Assembly (NCBI RefSeq): GCF_000739915.1
Contig: NZ_BBJT01000008.1
Coordinates: 62,001 to 126,000, forward strand
Origin: Paenibacillus chitinolyticus NBRC 15660
Lineage (GTDB): Bacteria; Bacillota; Bacilli; Paenibacillales; NBRC-103111
Length of the DNA: 64,000 nucleotides
Reading direction: 5' to 3'
Shown here: one piece after another, positions 1-8,455 of the stretch
Numbering within the stretch: the first letter of the stretch is position 1
Layout: each line of letters opens with the position of its first letter
Program-made: the position numbers and the translations under genes
Notes under the pieces: generated by a model
What the model was told of the DNA's origin: nothing
The model's database searches: none
What the model saw: only the letters and a program-made list of their open reading frames with translations

Positions 1-130
1 CCATTACCTCAGATAAGTCAGTATAAGCTAAATCTACACCGCTCATCTCTAATCCATAAATAACTTCCTTATTTATTTTATAACTATCCAATATTTTCAA
101 GATATTACTTCGATCCTGTTGCCCGGTCAT
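1..130 (-). CDS. Partial hypothetical protein (N-terminus only)
   Basis: An ATG at 128-130 opens a frame that stays open for 43 codons to the window edge. The visible start reads MTGQQDRSNILKILDSYKIN. A purine-rich stretch (GGGAAGTGG) precedes the ATG by about 5 bases. It lies 23 bases downstream of the candidate immunity gene in the same direction, so it probably belongs to the immunity/effector tail of the operon. No family is recognised, and the call rests on frame, start signal and context only. Confidence 0.45.
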   Translation of the reverse strand, partial: MTGQQDRSNILKILDSYKINKEVIYGLEMSGVDLAYTDLSEVM

Positions 131-153
131 TTTAACCACTTCCCATCTGCACT

Positions 154-930
154 TTATCTATTGAGATAGTTTTGCCAAGCGGCACTAGGACTAAACGTTG
201 CGCCCATCCGGTTATTGGAAAATTTCGGAACAGCTATTGCGCCAGAGGTTTCTAAATACTTCATTACTTGCAACCACTTGTTAAGTAATTCACTAGAATC
301 AGCTTCCCATGGCTTCTCAATTACATCCATACAAATTCCTTCCCAATCCAACTCAGATACATGACCAGGTGAATTTTTCAAATACTCTCTTCCAAACAGT
401 TCAAGAATATCATTACTAAAATAAGTTCGAGACCCTACCCCCAAAGGACCGTTCTGCAGAAACTCCACTGGTACTGGTTGTGAACACAAATTCATCCATA
501 TTTGATTACGTTCATTTTCAGTATTCCAAGGATATGTTGTTGGCCAAAATATATTAGTAATTCCGTAACGAGGTTTTGCAATATTTGATATTTTGTCAGA
601 TATCTCAAAAACCATCGACCAATGTTTTTTAGAAAGGGATTTATGGAAATTAAAATATAAAAATGATCGATTACTGAGATTCACATGAAAATAACCAGAA
701 TATTTGATAGACTTATCTCGATGAAGATGAATTTCTGTTATTCTTCCTTCTTTAACTTTCTCAATAATTTCATTTCGATTATACTCGACCTTAATCCGTT
801 CATCATTTCCCCAGTGGGTAGGAACAAGCTTTTCATCTGACTCAAAAACATCTAAAATTCGACCTAACACCTCTTCACTACTAAAAGATACTGTTGGATA
901 CATTTCAATTAAAAATAAATTTGGTGTCAT
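154..930 (-). CDS. Candidate immunity protein for the orphan toxin
   Basis: A soluble protein of 258 residues with no signal peptide or membrane segment. I chose the ATG at 928-930 because a GGAGGA ribosome binding site sits 5 bases before it; a GTG 30 bases upstream would read through that site. The N-terminus (MTPNLFLIEMYPTVSFS) and a central Trp/Pro-rich stretch around residues 130-150 recall Imm52-type immunity proteins, but this is recall and not a search result. The gene follows the orphan toxin module (966-2372) by 35 bases and is AT-rich relative to the core genes, as toxin/immunity cassettes usually are. The likely role is neutralising that toxin in the producer or its kin. Another adaptor function cannot be excluded. 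Confidence 0.6.
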   Translation of the reverse strand: MTPNLFLIEMYPTVSFSSEEVLGRILDVFESDEKLVPTHWGNDERIKVEYNRNEIIEKVKEGRITEIHLHRDKSIKYSGYFHVNLSNRSFLYFNFHKSLSKKHWSMVFEISDKISNIAKPRYGITNIFWPTTYPWNTENERNQIWMNLCSQPVPVEFLQNGPLGVGSRTYFSNDILELFGREYLKNSPGHVSELDWEGICMDVIEKPWEADSSELLNKWLQVMKYLETSGAIAVPKFSNNRMGATFSPSAAWQNYLNR

Positions 931-965
931 TTCTATCCTCCGCTCAAAGAAATCAATCACATGAA

Positions 966-2372
966 TCAGGGATCTACCCAGTAACCTCCACCTTGAATGC
1001 TTTCATCCACTTTCCAAATACGGGTAATCTTACCGCTTTCAGGATCGACATAATAAACCGTGCTCTCTTTTCCCAATGGCGCACTAGGTCTCGGTCTAGG
1101 AGGAATTGCATCTAAATTAGGGCTATCACTTGAAATAGTCACAATATGCTTACCATTGCCCGCCTCAAGCATTTCTCTTTCAGCCCGCATTTGACTATCA
1201 TTATAAACAACTTGATCTTCGGAACTGGATTTGTGTTTATGGTCATGGATAAGATCAATTTCACCTTTTTCGTTTCGTGCAATACTATCCGGACGAGTAA
1301 GATGTCCTTCACTTGATTCGAAAGTAAGTACTTCACCAGTATTATTATCTTTCAATTCTCTACCTAATTGCTTTTCGAGTGCATTTCTACCTGCAATCTC
1401 CTGTTCTATTCCATTTGCTCTGTTCTTTCTTAATTGTTCAGTTAATTCATCCCACTTTTTACGAGAAACCGGCTTTTCACCCTTGTCTAGCTTTTCTTCA
1501 CAATAACGCTCATACCGAGCATCATCGGCTGCTTTCAGATCTCCTCGTGCGTTCGCTTCATCAATTTTTTGTCGATAATACTTTTTCCTATCTAGAGGTA
1601 GTCCTTCACCGCTAGTTTTACCCGTCCCCCCAGTTCCCCCGCCACCAACCGCACGAGTCACAGCCTTAGAAGAACTTTGTAGGACGTTCGCACTGTTTGT
1701 AGTGGATTTCCCAAACTGATTGCCTATTTGATTGGCAAGCAACGGTGGACCATCAAAAGCCAATTCATAACCGAACCTTGGCATCTGGACACTATTCTTA
1801 AACTTCTGGCCCAGTTCTTTGCCCATTTGGCCTAAATCGGCAATGTCCTTGGTTAATCTGTTGACGGATTTATTCAGGGTTCCGGTTACAGAACTCGCTA
1901 TACTTTGGGCAAATTGCTGGGTTTCCTTCATGTAGCCCTTGCCCAAACTCGTACCCCAATCATTTAAATTCCCTACAAATTTTCCAAAACCTTCTCCTAT
2001 TTTGCCAAATCCGTCCGCTATCCACTTAGGAGCTATTTTAGTGGCTCCCTGGGAGATATATTCGCCTATCGTCTTCTGGGCTATCTTGGCATCCAGCAGA
2101 CCTGCCGTACCAAACCCGACTCCCGCAGTGAACAGCACTTGTCCCCAACTGAATCCCGGATCGCCGTCAGTAAGTTGACTGACGATACTTTCGGCGGCGC
2201 CTGAGACGCCCCCTACAACCATCTTGCCCAGTATCGGGGCGCCTGCGCCCAATGGTCCGAATACGGCTCCGGATACGGCTCCGATAACGGATTCTCGAAA
2301 AGCATCCGCCGCATAATCTCCAAAGTCACTGACTTCCCCGCGCGAGATATCCGAGATGGCCTTAGCCGCCAC
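966..2372 (-). CDS. Orphan VgrG C-terminal toxin module, nuclease-like
   Basis: The first GTG in this frame (2370-2372) gives 468 residues. The first 80 residues are a Gly/Ala-rich hydrophobic stretch matching the segment after the hinge in the neighbouring VgrG effector; both contain an SDI..GE.S..GDY pattern and an FGP motif. The C-terminus (about 330-420) has RPDS, EIDLIHDHKHK and a following Gln-rich helix, a layout that suggests a PD-(D/E)XK-type nuclease with altered active-site residues. The polyproline hinge and VgrG fragment immediately upstream are in a different frame, so this module cannot be fused to a spike as it stands. It looks like a displaced effector tip kept with its immunity gene. 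Whether it is translated alone is unknown, because no clear ribosome binding site precedes the GTG. Confidence 0.6.
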   Translation of the reverse strand: MAAKAISDISRGEVSDFGDYAADAFRESVIGAVSGAVFGPLGAGAPILGKMVVGGVSGAAESIVSQLTDGDPGFSWGQVLFTAGVGFGTAGLLDAKIAQKTIGEYISQGATKIAPKWIADGFGKIGEGFGKFVGNLNDWGTSLGKGYMKETQQFAQSIASSVTGTLNKSVNRLTKDIADLGQMGKELGQKFKNSVQMPRFGYELAFDGPPLLANQIGNQFGKSTTNSANVLQSSSKAVTRAVGGGGTGGTGKTSGEGLPLDRKKYYRQKIDEANARGDLKAADDARYERYCEEKLDKGEKPVSRKKWDELTEQLRKNRANGIEQEIAGRNALEKQLGRELKDNNTGEVLTFESSEGHLTRPDSIARNEKGEIDLIHDHKHKSSSEDQVVYNDSQMRAEREMLEAGNGKHIVTISSDSPNLDAIPPRPRPSAPLGKESTVYYVDPESGKITRIWKVDESIQGGGYWVDP

Positions 2373-2378
2373 TGCCGC

Positions 2379-2878
2379 TGTTCCGGCGGTGGCGGCGGTG
2401 GCGGCGTCTCCTTCTGCGGCTCATCGTTGTACGCCGGGTACGCAGTCTGGTCCCTTCCCTCCGCGAGTACGTTCTCGCTGAGGAAGTGGTACTCGCCTTC
2501 AATGGCAAATCCGCTCTGCGCCGCCAGCTTCTTCGCCATCAACTGGCTCGTTGCCTTGATCACGATCCGTTTGGGCGTATACAGCGAGATGTCCTCTCCG
2601 GCATTCAGCGTCAGCTTCTTATGGCTCGTAATGGTGACGCCGCTCGCATCGTCAAAGCTCAGCTTCAGCGGCTCTTTGCTGCCGCCTGCCACGTTGACGG
2701 CCGTCGGCGTCAGCTCGACTTCGCTTCCGTGCTCCGTGCCGAAATACCGGTTGCTCGGATTGCCCGTCTTGGCGCAGCTGTCTCCGTTCTTGCGCACGCA
2801 GTCGAGCACTTTCGCATTGCTGTAGCTGTCGTCGGGCAAATACAGGCTCGCATCGGTGCCGGCCTTCGGCATGCAGTA
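2379..2878 (-). pseudogene. Duplicated VgrG fragment (end of OB/beta region plus hinge)
   Basis: This stretch is a near-identical copy of the corresponding part of the VgrG effector gene, from the MPKAGTDASLYLPDD segment to the polyproline hinge. It lacks the first 330 or so residues of VgrG, and the reading frame shifts just after the hinge: the proline frame continues into EQRQWRLRPSRIS, while the toxin frame reads AATAATAGTAA. No ribosome binding site precedes the internal Met. It is best read as a recombination remnant that provides homology to the intact VgrG gene, not as a working protein. Confidence 0.65.
2400..2878 (-). repeat. 479-bp near-identical repeat, copy A
   Basis: Matches 4807-5285 at a constant offset of 2407 bases with only scattered substitutions (for example gccgggtacgcag against gacgggtacgaag). 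The copies diverge abruptly at both ends: after the shared atgcagta on one side and inside the proline hinge on the other. Sharp edges with near identity point to a recent duplication or gene conversion. Confidence 0.85.
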
Positions 2879-2894
2879 TTATGAGAAAACGAAA

Positions 2895-2944
2895 TAACAA
2901 AAAAACAGGTCAATCATGGTGGTATCTAACCATAATTGATCTGT
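2895..2944 (-). terminator. Rho-independent terminator after the first immunity gene
   Basis: On the minus strand, arms 2929-2944 and 2905-2920 form a 16-bp stem with one wobble and one mismatch around an 8-base loop, followed by seven T residues (complement of 2899-2905). It would end transcription of the effector/immunity pair before the orphan cassette. Confidence 0.65.
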
Positions 2945-3196
2945 TCAATGTAACAGAGTAACTTAGGGTATAAACTTCAAGCAATGTGAGTACAAACAAA
3001 ATGACGAAATCTTTATAAAAATTTGACTTGAGTTATGTCTCTTGGACCCAGCCTCCACCTTCATTCGGCACTGGGTAGGAGTTGAAACAAGAGCAAAAGA
3101 AGACCACAATACGGACCGCTATCTCGCATTGTGGCTTGGCTGGTTGTAGTCTGTGATTTTGTTGTTAGGGTATAAACACATACACAAAAAACAAAT
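2945..3196. other. Intergenic relic zone with 13-bp direct repeats and a toxin-tail vestige
   Basis: No intact gene is seen. A direct repeat TTAGGGTATAAAC occurs at 2963-2975 and 3165-3177. Between the copies, a minus-strand frame ending at 3033 reads PNEGGGWVQET then stop, resembling the last residues of the orphan toxin (QGGGYWVDP). The upstream part of this frame does not look like conserved protein. The likely explanation is the leftover of an earlier toxin end removed by recombination. Confidence 0.4.
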
Positions 3197-3574
3197 CTAG
3201 TTATTAAATAGTATGTTTATCTGCTCAGTTTCTACAAAATGTCCATCAAATACTTGCCAACATATTTTTTTTTCACCTTCATGATCATCAATCAAAAAAT
3301 ATCCCGTTATTTCTGGGATTACTGCTATTTTAGAAATTTGCTCCTTAATAAAATCTAAGTGATACTCTCTTATATCTGCCCCATAAAAGATATACGTAGT
3401 CCAATTTACTTGGTTTTCAGGGAAAACCCACCCTGATTGGTACAATTTCCGTGTGTTATAATTTAATTCAGTATCACTATAATTTTCGGTAAATTCCCTA
3501 CATATTTCTTTTACTTTACTAACATCGTGTTCTTCACATTCAAACCAACCTCTAATTGAAATATATTTCCCCAT
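3197..3574 (-). CDS. Candidate immunity protein for the VgrG-linked toxin
   Basis: A 125-residue soluble protein starting MGKYISIRGWFECEEHD, with conserved-looking aromatic positions (GWVFPEN, W.TY.FYGADIR). Its ATG lies one base after the TGA stop of the VgrG effector, and the GGGGGA within the effector's last codons is a good ribosome binding site, so the two are translationally coupled. That arrangement, the small size and the AT-rich composition are typical of effector/immunity pairs. The start resembles small immunity proteins next to restriction-fold toxins, but the family is not assigned. Confidence 0.7.
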   Translation of the reverse strand: MGKYISIRGWFECEEHDVSKVKEICREFTENYSDTELNYNTRKLYQSGWVFPENQVNWTTYIFYGADIREYHLDFIKEQISKIAVIPEITGYFLIDDHEGEKKICWQVFDGHFVETEQINILFNN

Positions 3575-3575
3575 G

Positions 3576-6263
3576 TCAATCCCCCATACCTGTTTTTACT
3601 ATGACGCCTTTCTCTTCTAAATATTTACGAATTTTAGGATGTACACCATATTTGAACCAATACTCTACTCTTAATCCATGTTCTTCTGCATATTGTATTG
3701 TAGCTTTAAGTTGCTGTTTCATCTTCTTATTTATAAAATTATCGGGCTTGGTGACAGCAGACATCGACCTCTTAGTCTCAATTACTGCATCTTTAGTAAC
3801 ACTATCAAGTTCCCTTTCTCTGCCCTTTTCTCCGTAGATCACTTCTTTACCACCGGTTTTCTTTCTTACCAAGTCTTCATAATGTCTATCCATCGCTTGA
3901 CTGTAGTGTCCTTTTTGCATTAATTCTCTTGCTTTATCAGATAATTTTAGCTTGTCCTCAACACTACCCGTCCCCTCAGACTTAACGGCTGTTGCTTCTT
4001 TCGCCGCCTTATCCTGCGTTTCCTTCATGTAGGCCTTGTAATTTTCGTGTGTGTCCGAATAATAAGGTTTTGGACCTTGTTCTGCTTTGGATAATTGAAT
4101 ATTGGGTGTTGAGCCGATGCCAACTAACGCTGGTTGTCTCTGTCCAAACGAAATGCCGCTGAGTCCGTCTATATAACTCTTGGCTTCTTGCAAATACTTT
4201 TTTCCGAGATTACTTGCTGCTTGGGCCAAATCGTCCATCTTTAGGTACAATTTTGTTCCAACTGAAAGAGCACCATCCTTGACCCACTTAACAGTTGGCC
4301 CAGCCGCTGCAAAAATACCGCCAAACAGGACCCCGTCTTTAAATGCGCCCATACCTCCTGCTAAGGTTGGCTCCCGGCCCTCCATAAGTTCAGATGCCAC
4401 ATAGCCTGTATAATTATCTACACCGCCTATAAATAGCATGGCCCCAAGCTTTTGCGCGACCTGTCCGCCAGTCTGTGGCAATAGCGACCCTCCGGCTCCC
4501 CCAAGGCCTCCAAAAGGACCGAATATCGCACCACATACAGCTCCTACTGTAGCTCCCTTTAAGGCATTAAAAAGGTAATCGCCAACGCCACTGAACTCAC
4601 CTTTAGCAATGTCGGAAGCAGCAGTACTTGCTACTGCTCCAACTGCTCCAATAACAGCACCTATCGCTGCTCCCGCAAGAACAGCTCCCGCACCGAAGGT
4701 TGCAACGGATAGAGCAACGACGGCCACAACCGCCACAACTGCAACAGCGGCTATAAGTAAGCCACCCCAACTGAACTTCTTCTCCGGCGGCGGAGGTGGC
4801 GGAGGTGGTGGCGTCCCCTTCTGCGGCTCATCGTTGTACGACGGGTACGAAGTCTGGTCCCTTCCCTCCGCAAGTACGTTCTCGCTGAGGAAGTGGTACT
4901 CGCCTTCAATGGCAAATCCGCTCTGCGCCGCCAGCTTCTTCGCCATCAACTGGCTCGTTGCCTTGATCACGATCCGTTTGGGCGTATACAGCGAGATGTC
5001 CTCTCCGGCATTCAGCGTCAGCTTCTTGTGGCTCGTAATGGTGACGCCGCTCGCATCGTCAAAGCTCAGCTTCAGCGGCTCTTTGCTGCCGCCTGCCACG
5101 TTGACGGCCGTCGGCGTCAGCTCGACTTCGCTTCCGTGCTCCGTGCCGAAATACCGGTTGCTCGGATTGCCCGTCTTGGCGCAGCTGTCTCCGTTCTTGC
5201 GCACGCAGTCGAGCACTTTCGCATTGCTGCAGCTGTCGTCGGGCAAATACAGGCTCGCATCGGTGCCGGCCTTCGGCATGCAGTACATGGCACTGCCTGT
5301 CGGCGGCGCAAATGCGAACCAGTGCGCCGAGGTTTTCGGCTGCTCCTTGTCGATCGTCAGGTGAAGCTTGACGAGCTCCCCTTTCACGTCGAGCACCTTG
5401 CCCTCCAGCGAGATACCGGTCAGCTTGTCGTTATGCAGGCTCGGCTGGTACATGCCTTCCAGACGTGAGAGGCGGTACGTGTATTTCAACTGCCCCGCTT
5501 CCATCCGGCCGGACGCCTCACTGACCCGCATCGGCTTGTCCTTGAAGCGAAGCTCTTCCCCAATGGCATAGCGGATGCCGCTTTCGAACTCATAGCCGAA
5601 AAAATCCGTATCGTGCAGCCCCGCTCCGCTGCCGCCCGCTTTCTGATACGCCAGCAAATCCTTAAAGGCTTTGTAGGACGTATCGGAAGGCAGCGTACGG
5701 CTTTTGAGCTTCGGGATGCCGAAACTGAATTTGGGCTGAACGCTCCAAATATCGCTGATCAGCACCGTGTGAAAACGGCTCGCCAGCCGCTTAAGCAGCT
5801 CCCAGTCCGTTTCATCGTACTGGATAACCGGAGCGCCGATAGGCACGCCCGCACCCGCTTCGCAAATTACATCGTGGCCGGGATAATCCGCCAGGATGGC
5901 GGCAATCAGAGCGGGATAATCCATATCCGCCTGCTGAAAAGAACGCCGTTTCCTGCGGACATCCAGCAGATAGCTGCCGGCCAGCGCCTCGATTTCGAGG
6001 GTGTATACACCCTGGGTAAACACGGCCTGAACGTCCGTGATTAAACCTTTGAAGATAGGCTCTTCCCCATCTTCGCCGTTTTCAAATACTTGTATTTCAT
6101 CCTTCAAGGAAGCTTCGAGTACCGCACCGACATGATCCGCATCATCTACGATGCCGCGCAGTTTCATCCGCCCATGCTCGCCCGGCTTCCAGGTAATCTC
6201 CACATGATCAATCCGCTTCATCCGGTAGGGAGATGTTACTCTGATTTGGTCGTACCCTATCAT
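3576..6263 (-). CDS. VgrG-like spike with C-terminal nuclease-type toxin
   Basis: An 895-residue specialised spike. Residues 1-290 are gp27/phage late control D-like, with the diagnostic Y-x-E-T-D-W-E-L-L-K-R-L-A-S-R segment near 150. An OB-like part follows, then a beta-prism-like stretch to about 480. Next come a nine-proline hinge (about 484-493), a strongly hydrophobic Ala/Val/Gly stretch (about 500-560) and a variable region. The last 120 residues carry GRERELDS, IETKRS and a terminal helix-strand pair, as expected for a PD-(D/E)XK restriction-fold toxin. Family knowledge places such a protein at the tip of a contractile tube. The hydrophobic stretch may insert in membranes or bind a chaperone. 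A GGAGG precedes the ATG by about 10 bases. The immunity gene follows directly. Confidence 0.88.
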   Translation of the reverse strand: MIGYDQIRVTSPYRMKRIDHVEITWKPGEHGRMKLRGIVDDADHVGAVLEASLKDEIQVFENGEDGEEPIFKGLITDVQAVFTQGVYTLEIEALAGSYLLDVRRKRRSFQQADMDYPALIAAILADYPGHDVICEAGAGVPIGAPVIQYDETDWELLKRLASRFHTVLISDIWSVQPKFSFGIPKLKSRTLPSDTSYKAFKDLLAYQKAGGSGAGLHDTDFFGYEFESGIRYAIGEELRFKDKPMRVSEASGRMEAGQLKYTYRLSRLEGMYQPSLHNDKLTGISLEGKVLDVKGELVKLHLTIDKEQPKTSAHWFAFAPPTGSAMYCMPKAGTDASLYLPDDSCSNAKVLDCVRKNGDSCAKTGNPSNRYFGTEHGSEVELTPTAVNVAGGSKEPLKLSFDDASGVTITSHKKLTLNAGEDISLYTPKRIVIKATSQLMAKKLAAQSGFAIEGEYHFLSENVLAEGRDQTSYPSYNDEPQKGTPPPPPPPPPEKKFSWGGLLIAAVAVVAVVAVVALSVATFGAGAVLAGAAIGAVIGAVGAVASTAASDIAKGEFSGVGDYLFNALKGATVGAVCGAIFGPFGGLGGAGGSLLPQTGGQVAQKLGAMLFIGGVDNYTGYVASELMEGREPTLAGGMGAFKDGVLFGGIFAAAGPTVKWVKDGALSVGTKLYLKMDDLAQAASNLGKKYLQEAKSYIDGLSGISFGQRQPALVGIGSTPNIQLSKAEQGPKPYYSDTHENYKAYMKETQDKAAKEATAVKSEGTGSVEDKLKLSDKARELMQKGHYSQAMDRHYEDLVRKKTGGKEVIYGEKGRERELDSVTKDAVIETKRSMSAVTKPDNFINKKMKQQLKATIQYAEEHGLRVEYWFKYGVHPKIRKYLEEKGVIVKTGMGD
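4807..5285 (-). repeat. 479-bp near-identical repeat, copy B (inside the VgrG effector)
   Basis: The donor counterpart of 2400-2878. It covers the end of the spike domain and part of the proline hinge within the intact gene, so a crossover here would replace the toxin and immunity genes of the intact spike with the orphan cassette. Confidence 0.85.
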
Positions 6264-6285
6264 ACTCCGTCAGCCTCCGATCGGA

Positions 6286-6675
6286 TTAATTGTCATGCTG
6301 TCCGTCGTTTAAGAATTTAATGACCCCTTGTAACTCGCAGTGCAGCTCGGAGTCTGTCGTTAAGGCCGGTTTGCCGGCCACCTTTGTAGTTTCTTTGGAG
6401 TAGGTCCATTTGGCCAAAATAGACGGCAGACACGGTTTCCCGGAAATGGTCTCCCCGCTCTCGCTGATCAAATAAATCGTTTCCCCGCTCTGATTGAGCG
6501 GACTTATACAAATACCGAAATGGGAAATATTATCCGGCTTATAGTCCTCTTCATTCATCATAGGTTTCTCGTTCACGTAAGAGCCGTGGCTGTTAGGCAG
6601 ATTGATGTGCCTTTTATGGGTTCCGCACTGGCATTGAATGTACGCTCCCCTGACCACATACCGGGGTCCTGTCAT
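6286..6675 (-). CDS. DUF4280 PAAR-like spike tip protein
   Basis: 129 residues with the DUF4280 layout: Y-V-V-R-G-A near the start, paired cysteines at 15 and 17, a second cysteine in FGICISPLNQ, a GKPCLPS segment and a final C-E-L-Q-G-x-I-K-F. The spaced Cys residues could bind metal as in PAAR tips. In known systems PAAR-like proteins cap the VgrG trimer and sharpen the tip. It sits 22 bases before the VgrG effector gene, consistent with a spike-tip pair. The start ATG (6673-6675) follows a GAGGAGG at about 10 bases. Confidence 0.85.
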   Translation of the reverse strand: MTGPRYVVRGAYIQCQCGTHKRHINLPNSHGSYVNEKPMMNEEDYKPDNISHFGICISPLNQSGETIYLISESGETISGKPCLPSILAKWTYSKETTKVAGKPALTTDSELHCELQGVIKFLNDGQHDN

Positions 6676-6703
6676 GACGCGCCGCCTCCTCGGTCAACAT
6701 GAT

Positions 6704-7240
6704 TTATAACCGTTCTATCTGTTGCTTTTGCTTGGCTAAGGCCTCTACAGCCGCCCCGGCCCGTTCCCTGCCGAGCTTCTCGCTCAGCTTGTCCACAAAT
6801 TCCGCGGATCCCACGCTCATTATGGGAACCTTGACGGCTTGGCTCGTCCCCTGCAAAATAAACCGGCCGCCGAAAAAGCGGGAGTAACCGACTTTCTCAA
6901 TATCCGAAAAGGAGATCGTTTTACTTGCGAACCAGCTATGAGAACGTACTTCATGATCGGTCACGACCGTTTTAGACAACAGCAGGAAAATAGCAAGGAA
7001 TCCGAGAATGAACGCACACGCCCCGATAATCGCTATGAACTGCCCGCTTTCTTCCGCATCCATCTCCATAGACGGCATCAGAAGCAGAGCACTTACCGCA
7101 CATAAAAAACCAAGGCTCACCAGCCAGCGAAACATTCCCAATCTGACCAGTTTCAGGTCTCCCGCGGAGTTTCTTTTCGCGGGTCCAAACATGGGATTGA
7201 GCATTTTTTCTGTCATTTTTCTTACAATTGAGATGTACAT
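6704..7240 (-). CDS. Two-TM protein with PH-like domain
   Basis: 178 residues. Two hydrophobic segments (about 36-58 and 68-90) are followed by a cytosolic beta-rich part (VVTDHEVRS..., I.F.DIEKVGYS) that resembles bacterial PH-like domains of YdbT/YcxB-type membrane proteins, and by a short charged coiled tail. It is embedded in the apparatus operon between the PAAR-like and accessory genes. A membrane-anchoring or scaffold role is inferred from this. The first ATG has no strong ribosome binding site; an ATG nine codons in is the alternative. Confidence 0.6.
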   Translation of the reverse strand: MYISIVRKMTEKMLNPMFGPAKRNSAGDLKLVRLGMFRWLVSLGFLCAVSALLLMPSMEMDAEESGQFIAIIGACAFILGFLAIFLLLSKTVVTDHEVRSHSWFASKTISFSDIEKVGYSRFFGGRFILQGTSQAVKVPIMSVGSAEFVDKLSEKLGRERAGAAVEALAKQKQQIERL

Positions 7241-7259
7241 GGTTCCAAAAACCCGCTTT

Positions 7260-7823
7260 CTATGAATAATTTTCGGTTATCTCAAGTTTCGTATCTTCTT
7301 CTACCGCCGCGCGCTCCAGCCGGATTCCGGCGAAATCTCTTCGCAGCAGGCTTTCGGCAACATCCAGACGGACGATGATCAACGACTTGGCGCTTTCTTT
7401 GATCTTGAAAATTTTGCGTCCCGCCAGCTTACTTCTCTGAAGGACCAGCTTTTTGACCACGGTTCCGTCCCGGTTGAGCTCACTGGAGGGGCTCAATACC
7501 TCCGCCTCTTCAAAAAGAGGCAGATAGTAATTGCTCTGCTTCCGCTGGACTCTGTCCATCAGGGGAATGAGCTTGACCGGCAAATCCGGTTCATAAGCGG
7601 CCGCGATTCGTTTCAGCCGGTCGGAGATCAGATACAACTGCCCGTCCAGCACATCCGGGTACTCCGTTTCCGGGGTGGACTTTACCTGCATCACAACCGT
7701 GTCGGCAATCCGGTGCGCTCTATCCGGGCGAATATCCCTGAGATCGATCCGGCTTCTCACATCAAGAAGAACCGGCGCGTCCGTACAGCGCTCGTCCTGC
7801 TTCAGCACAAAGTAATCCATCAT
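7260..7823 (-). CDS. Imm11/Imm43 (DUF1629)-like protein in the apparatus operon
   Basis: 187 residues, soluble. The start (MMDYFVLKQDE) and the later YLISDRLK segment recall the Imm11/DUF1629 group often found near T6SS effectors. Here it lies within the structural part of the operon, far from the toxin, with its ATG overlapping the stop of the upstream gene (ATGA). It may therefore be an adaptor or spike-loading protein rather than an immunity factor. The family assignment is tentative. Confidence 0.5.
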   Translation of the reverse strand: MMDYFVLKQDERCTDAPVLLDVRSRIDLRDIRPDRAHRIADTVVMQVKSTPETEYPDVLDGQLYLISDRLKRIAAAYEPDLPVKLIPLMDRVQRKQSNYYLPLFEEAEVLSPSSELNRDGTVVKKLVLQRSKLAGRKIFKIKESAKSLIIVRLDVAESLLRRDFAGIRLERAAVEEDTKLEITENYS

Positions 7824-8455
7824 CCGCTAAGAGCCTCCCCGCTTGCGCCGCTTTTCGATTCCAGCGAACCGTGCAGAAGCTGGCACTCATCCCGGTATTC
7901 CCCGGCCAGCAAGGCGATTTCCGGAAACTTATCCATCTGTTGATAGTTCTTGCAGACAAGAAGCTGCGGCACCATATTCCTCATAAATTCCACGGTCAGC
8001 AGATGATATTTCACGGCTTCGATCTGCTTGATGCGGTCCAAATCTGCGGAAGTGACACGCCTTACATAAGATTTCTTCGTCTCCTCCAGCTCTTCCATGC
8101 GCCGGAATAACGGAGCAAATATAAAATCCGCCCTCCACTCCGACCGGCAATCCGCCGTATCCGTCAACCAGTTCTCATCGTAAGCTTCAATCCGGTAACA
8201 AGGGCTGTTCTCCATTACGCTTGTCCGCATAAGGGAAAAGTAGATGTACCGGATAGCTCCCTTACATCCTTTGGCTTGAAGCTCGGCCGCTTGTCCGCAA
8301 ACCGCATCGAAAGCGGCAAGAAACTCCTCTTCTATGCGCTGCCGGTGTTCTTGATAGACGGCATCAACCGTCATCAGATCTTCCTGCCACTTGCCGAATA
8401 TATGCTTCTCCAGGAAGTCCTCCAGCGCCGCCTCTTTATCCATCCGTCTGCTCAT
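7820..8455 (-). CDS. Conserved-looking helical protein, function unknown
   Basis: 211 residues, mostly helical and charged, no signal or membrane segment. Both ends overlap neighbours by four bases (ATGA at each junction), so it is translationally coupled with the VgrG spike upstream and the Imm11-like gene downstream. No family is recognised. The position right after the spike gene suggests a spike adaptor, chaperone or baseplate accessory. Confidence 0.6.
   Translation of the reverse strand: MSRRMDKEAALEDFLEKHIFGKWQEDLMTVDAVYQEHRQRIEEEFLAAFDAVCGQAAELQAKGCKGAIRYIYFSLMRTSVMENSPCYRIEAYDENWLTDTADCRSEWRADFIFAPLFRRMEELEETKKSYVRRVTSADLDRIKQIEAVKYHLLTVEFMRNMVPQLLVCKNYQQMDKFPEIALLAGEYRDECQLLHGSLESKSGASGEALSG

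Noticed and set aside
4609-5364. Plus-strand open frame of 251 codons opposite the VgrG effector
   Set aside because: A mirror of the spike coding sequence; the same shadow recurs over the duplicated copy at 2427-2825.
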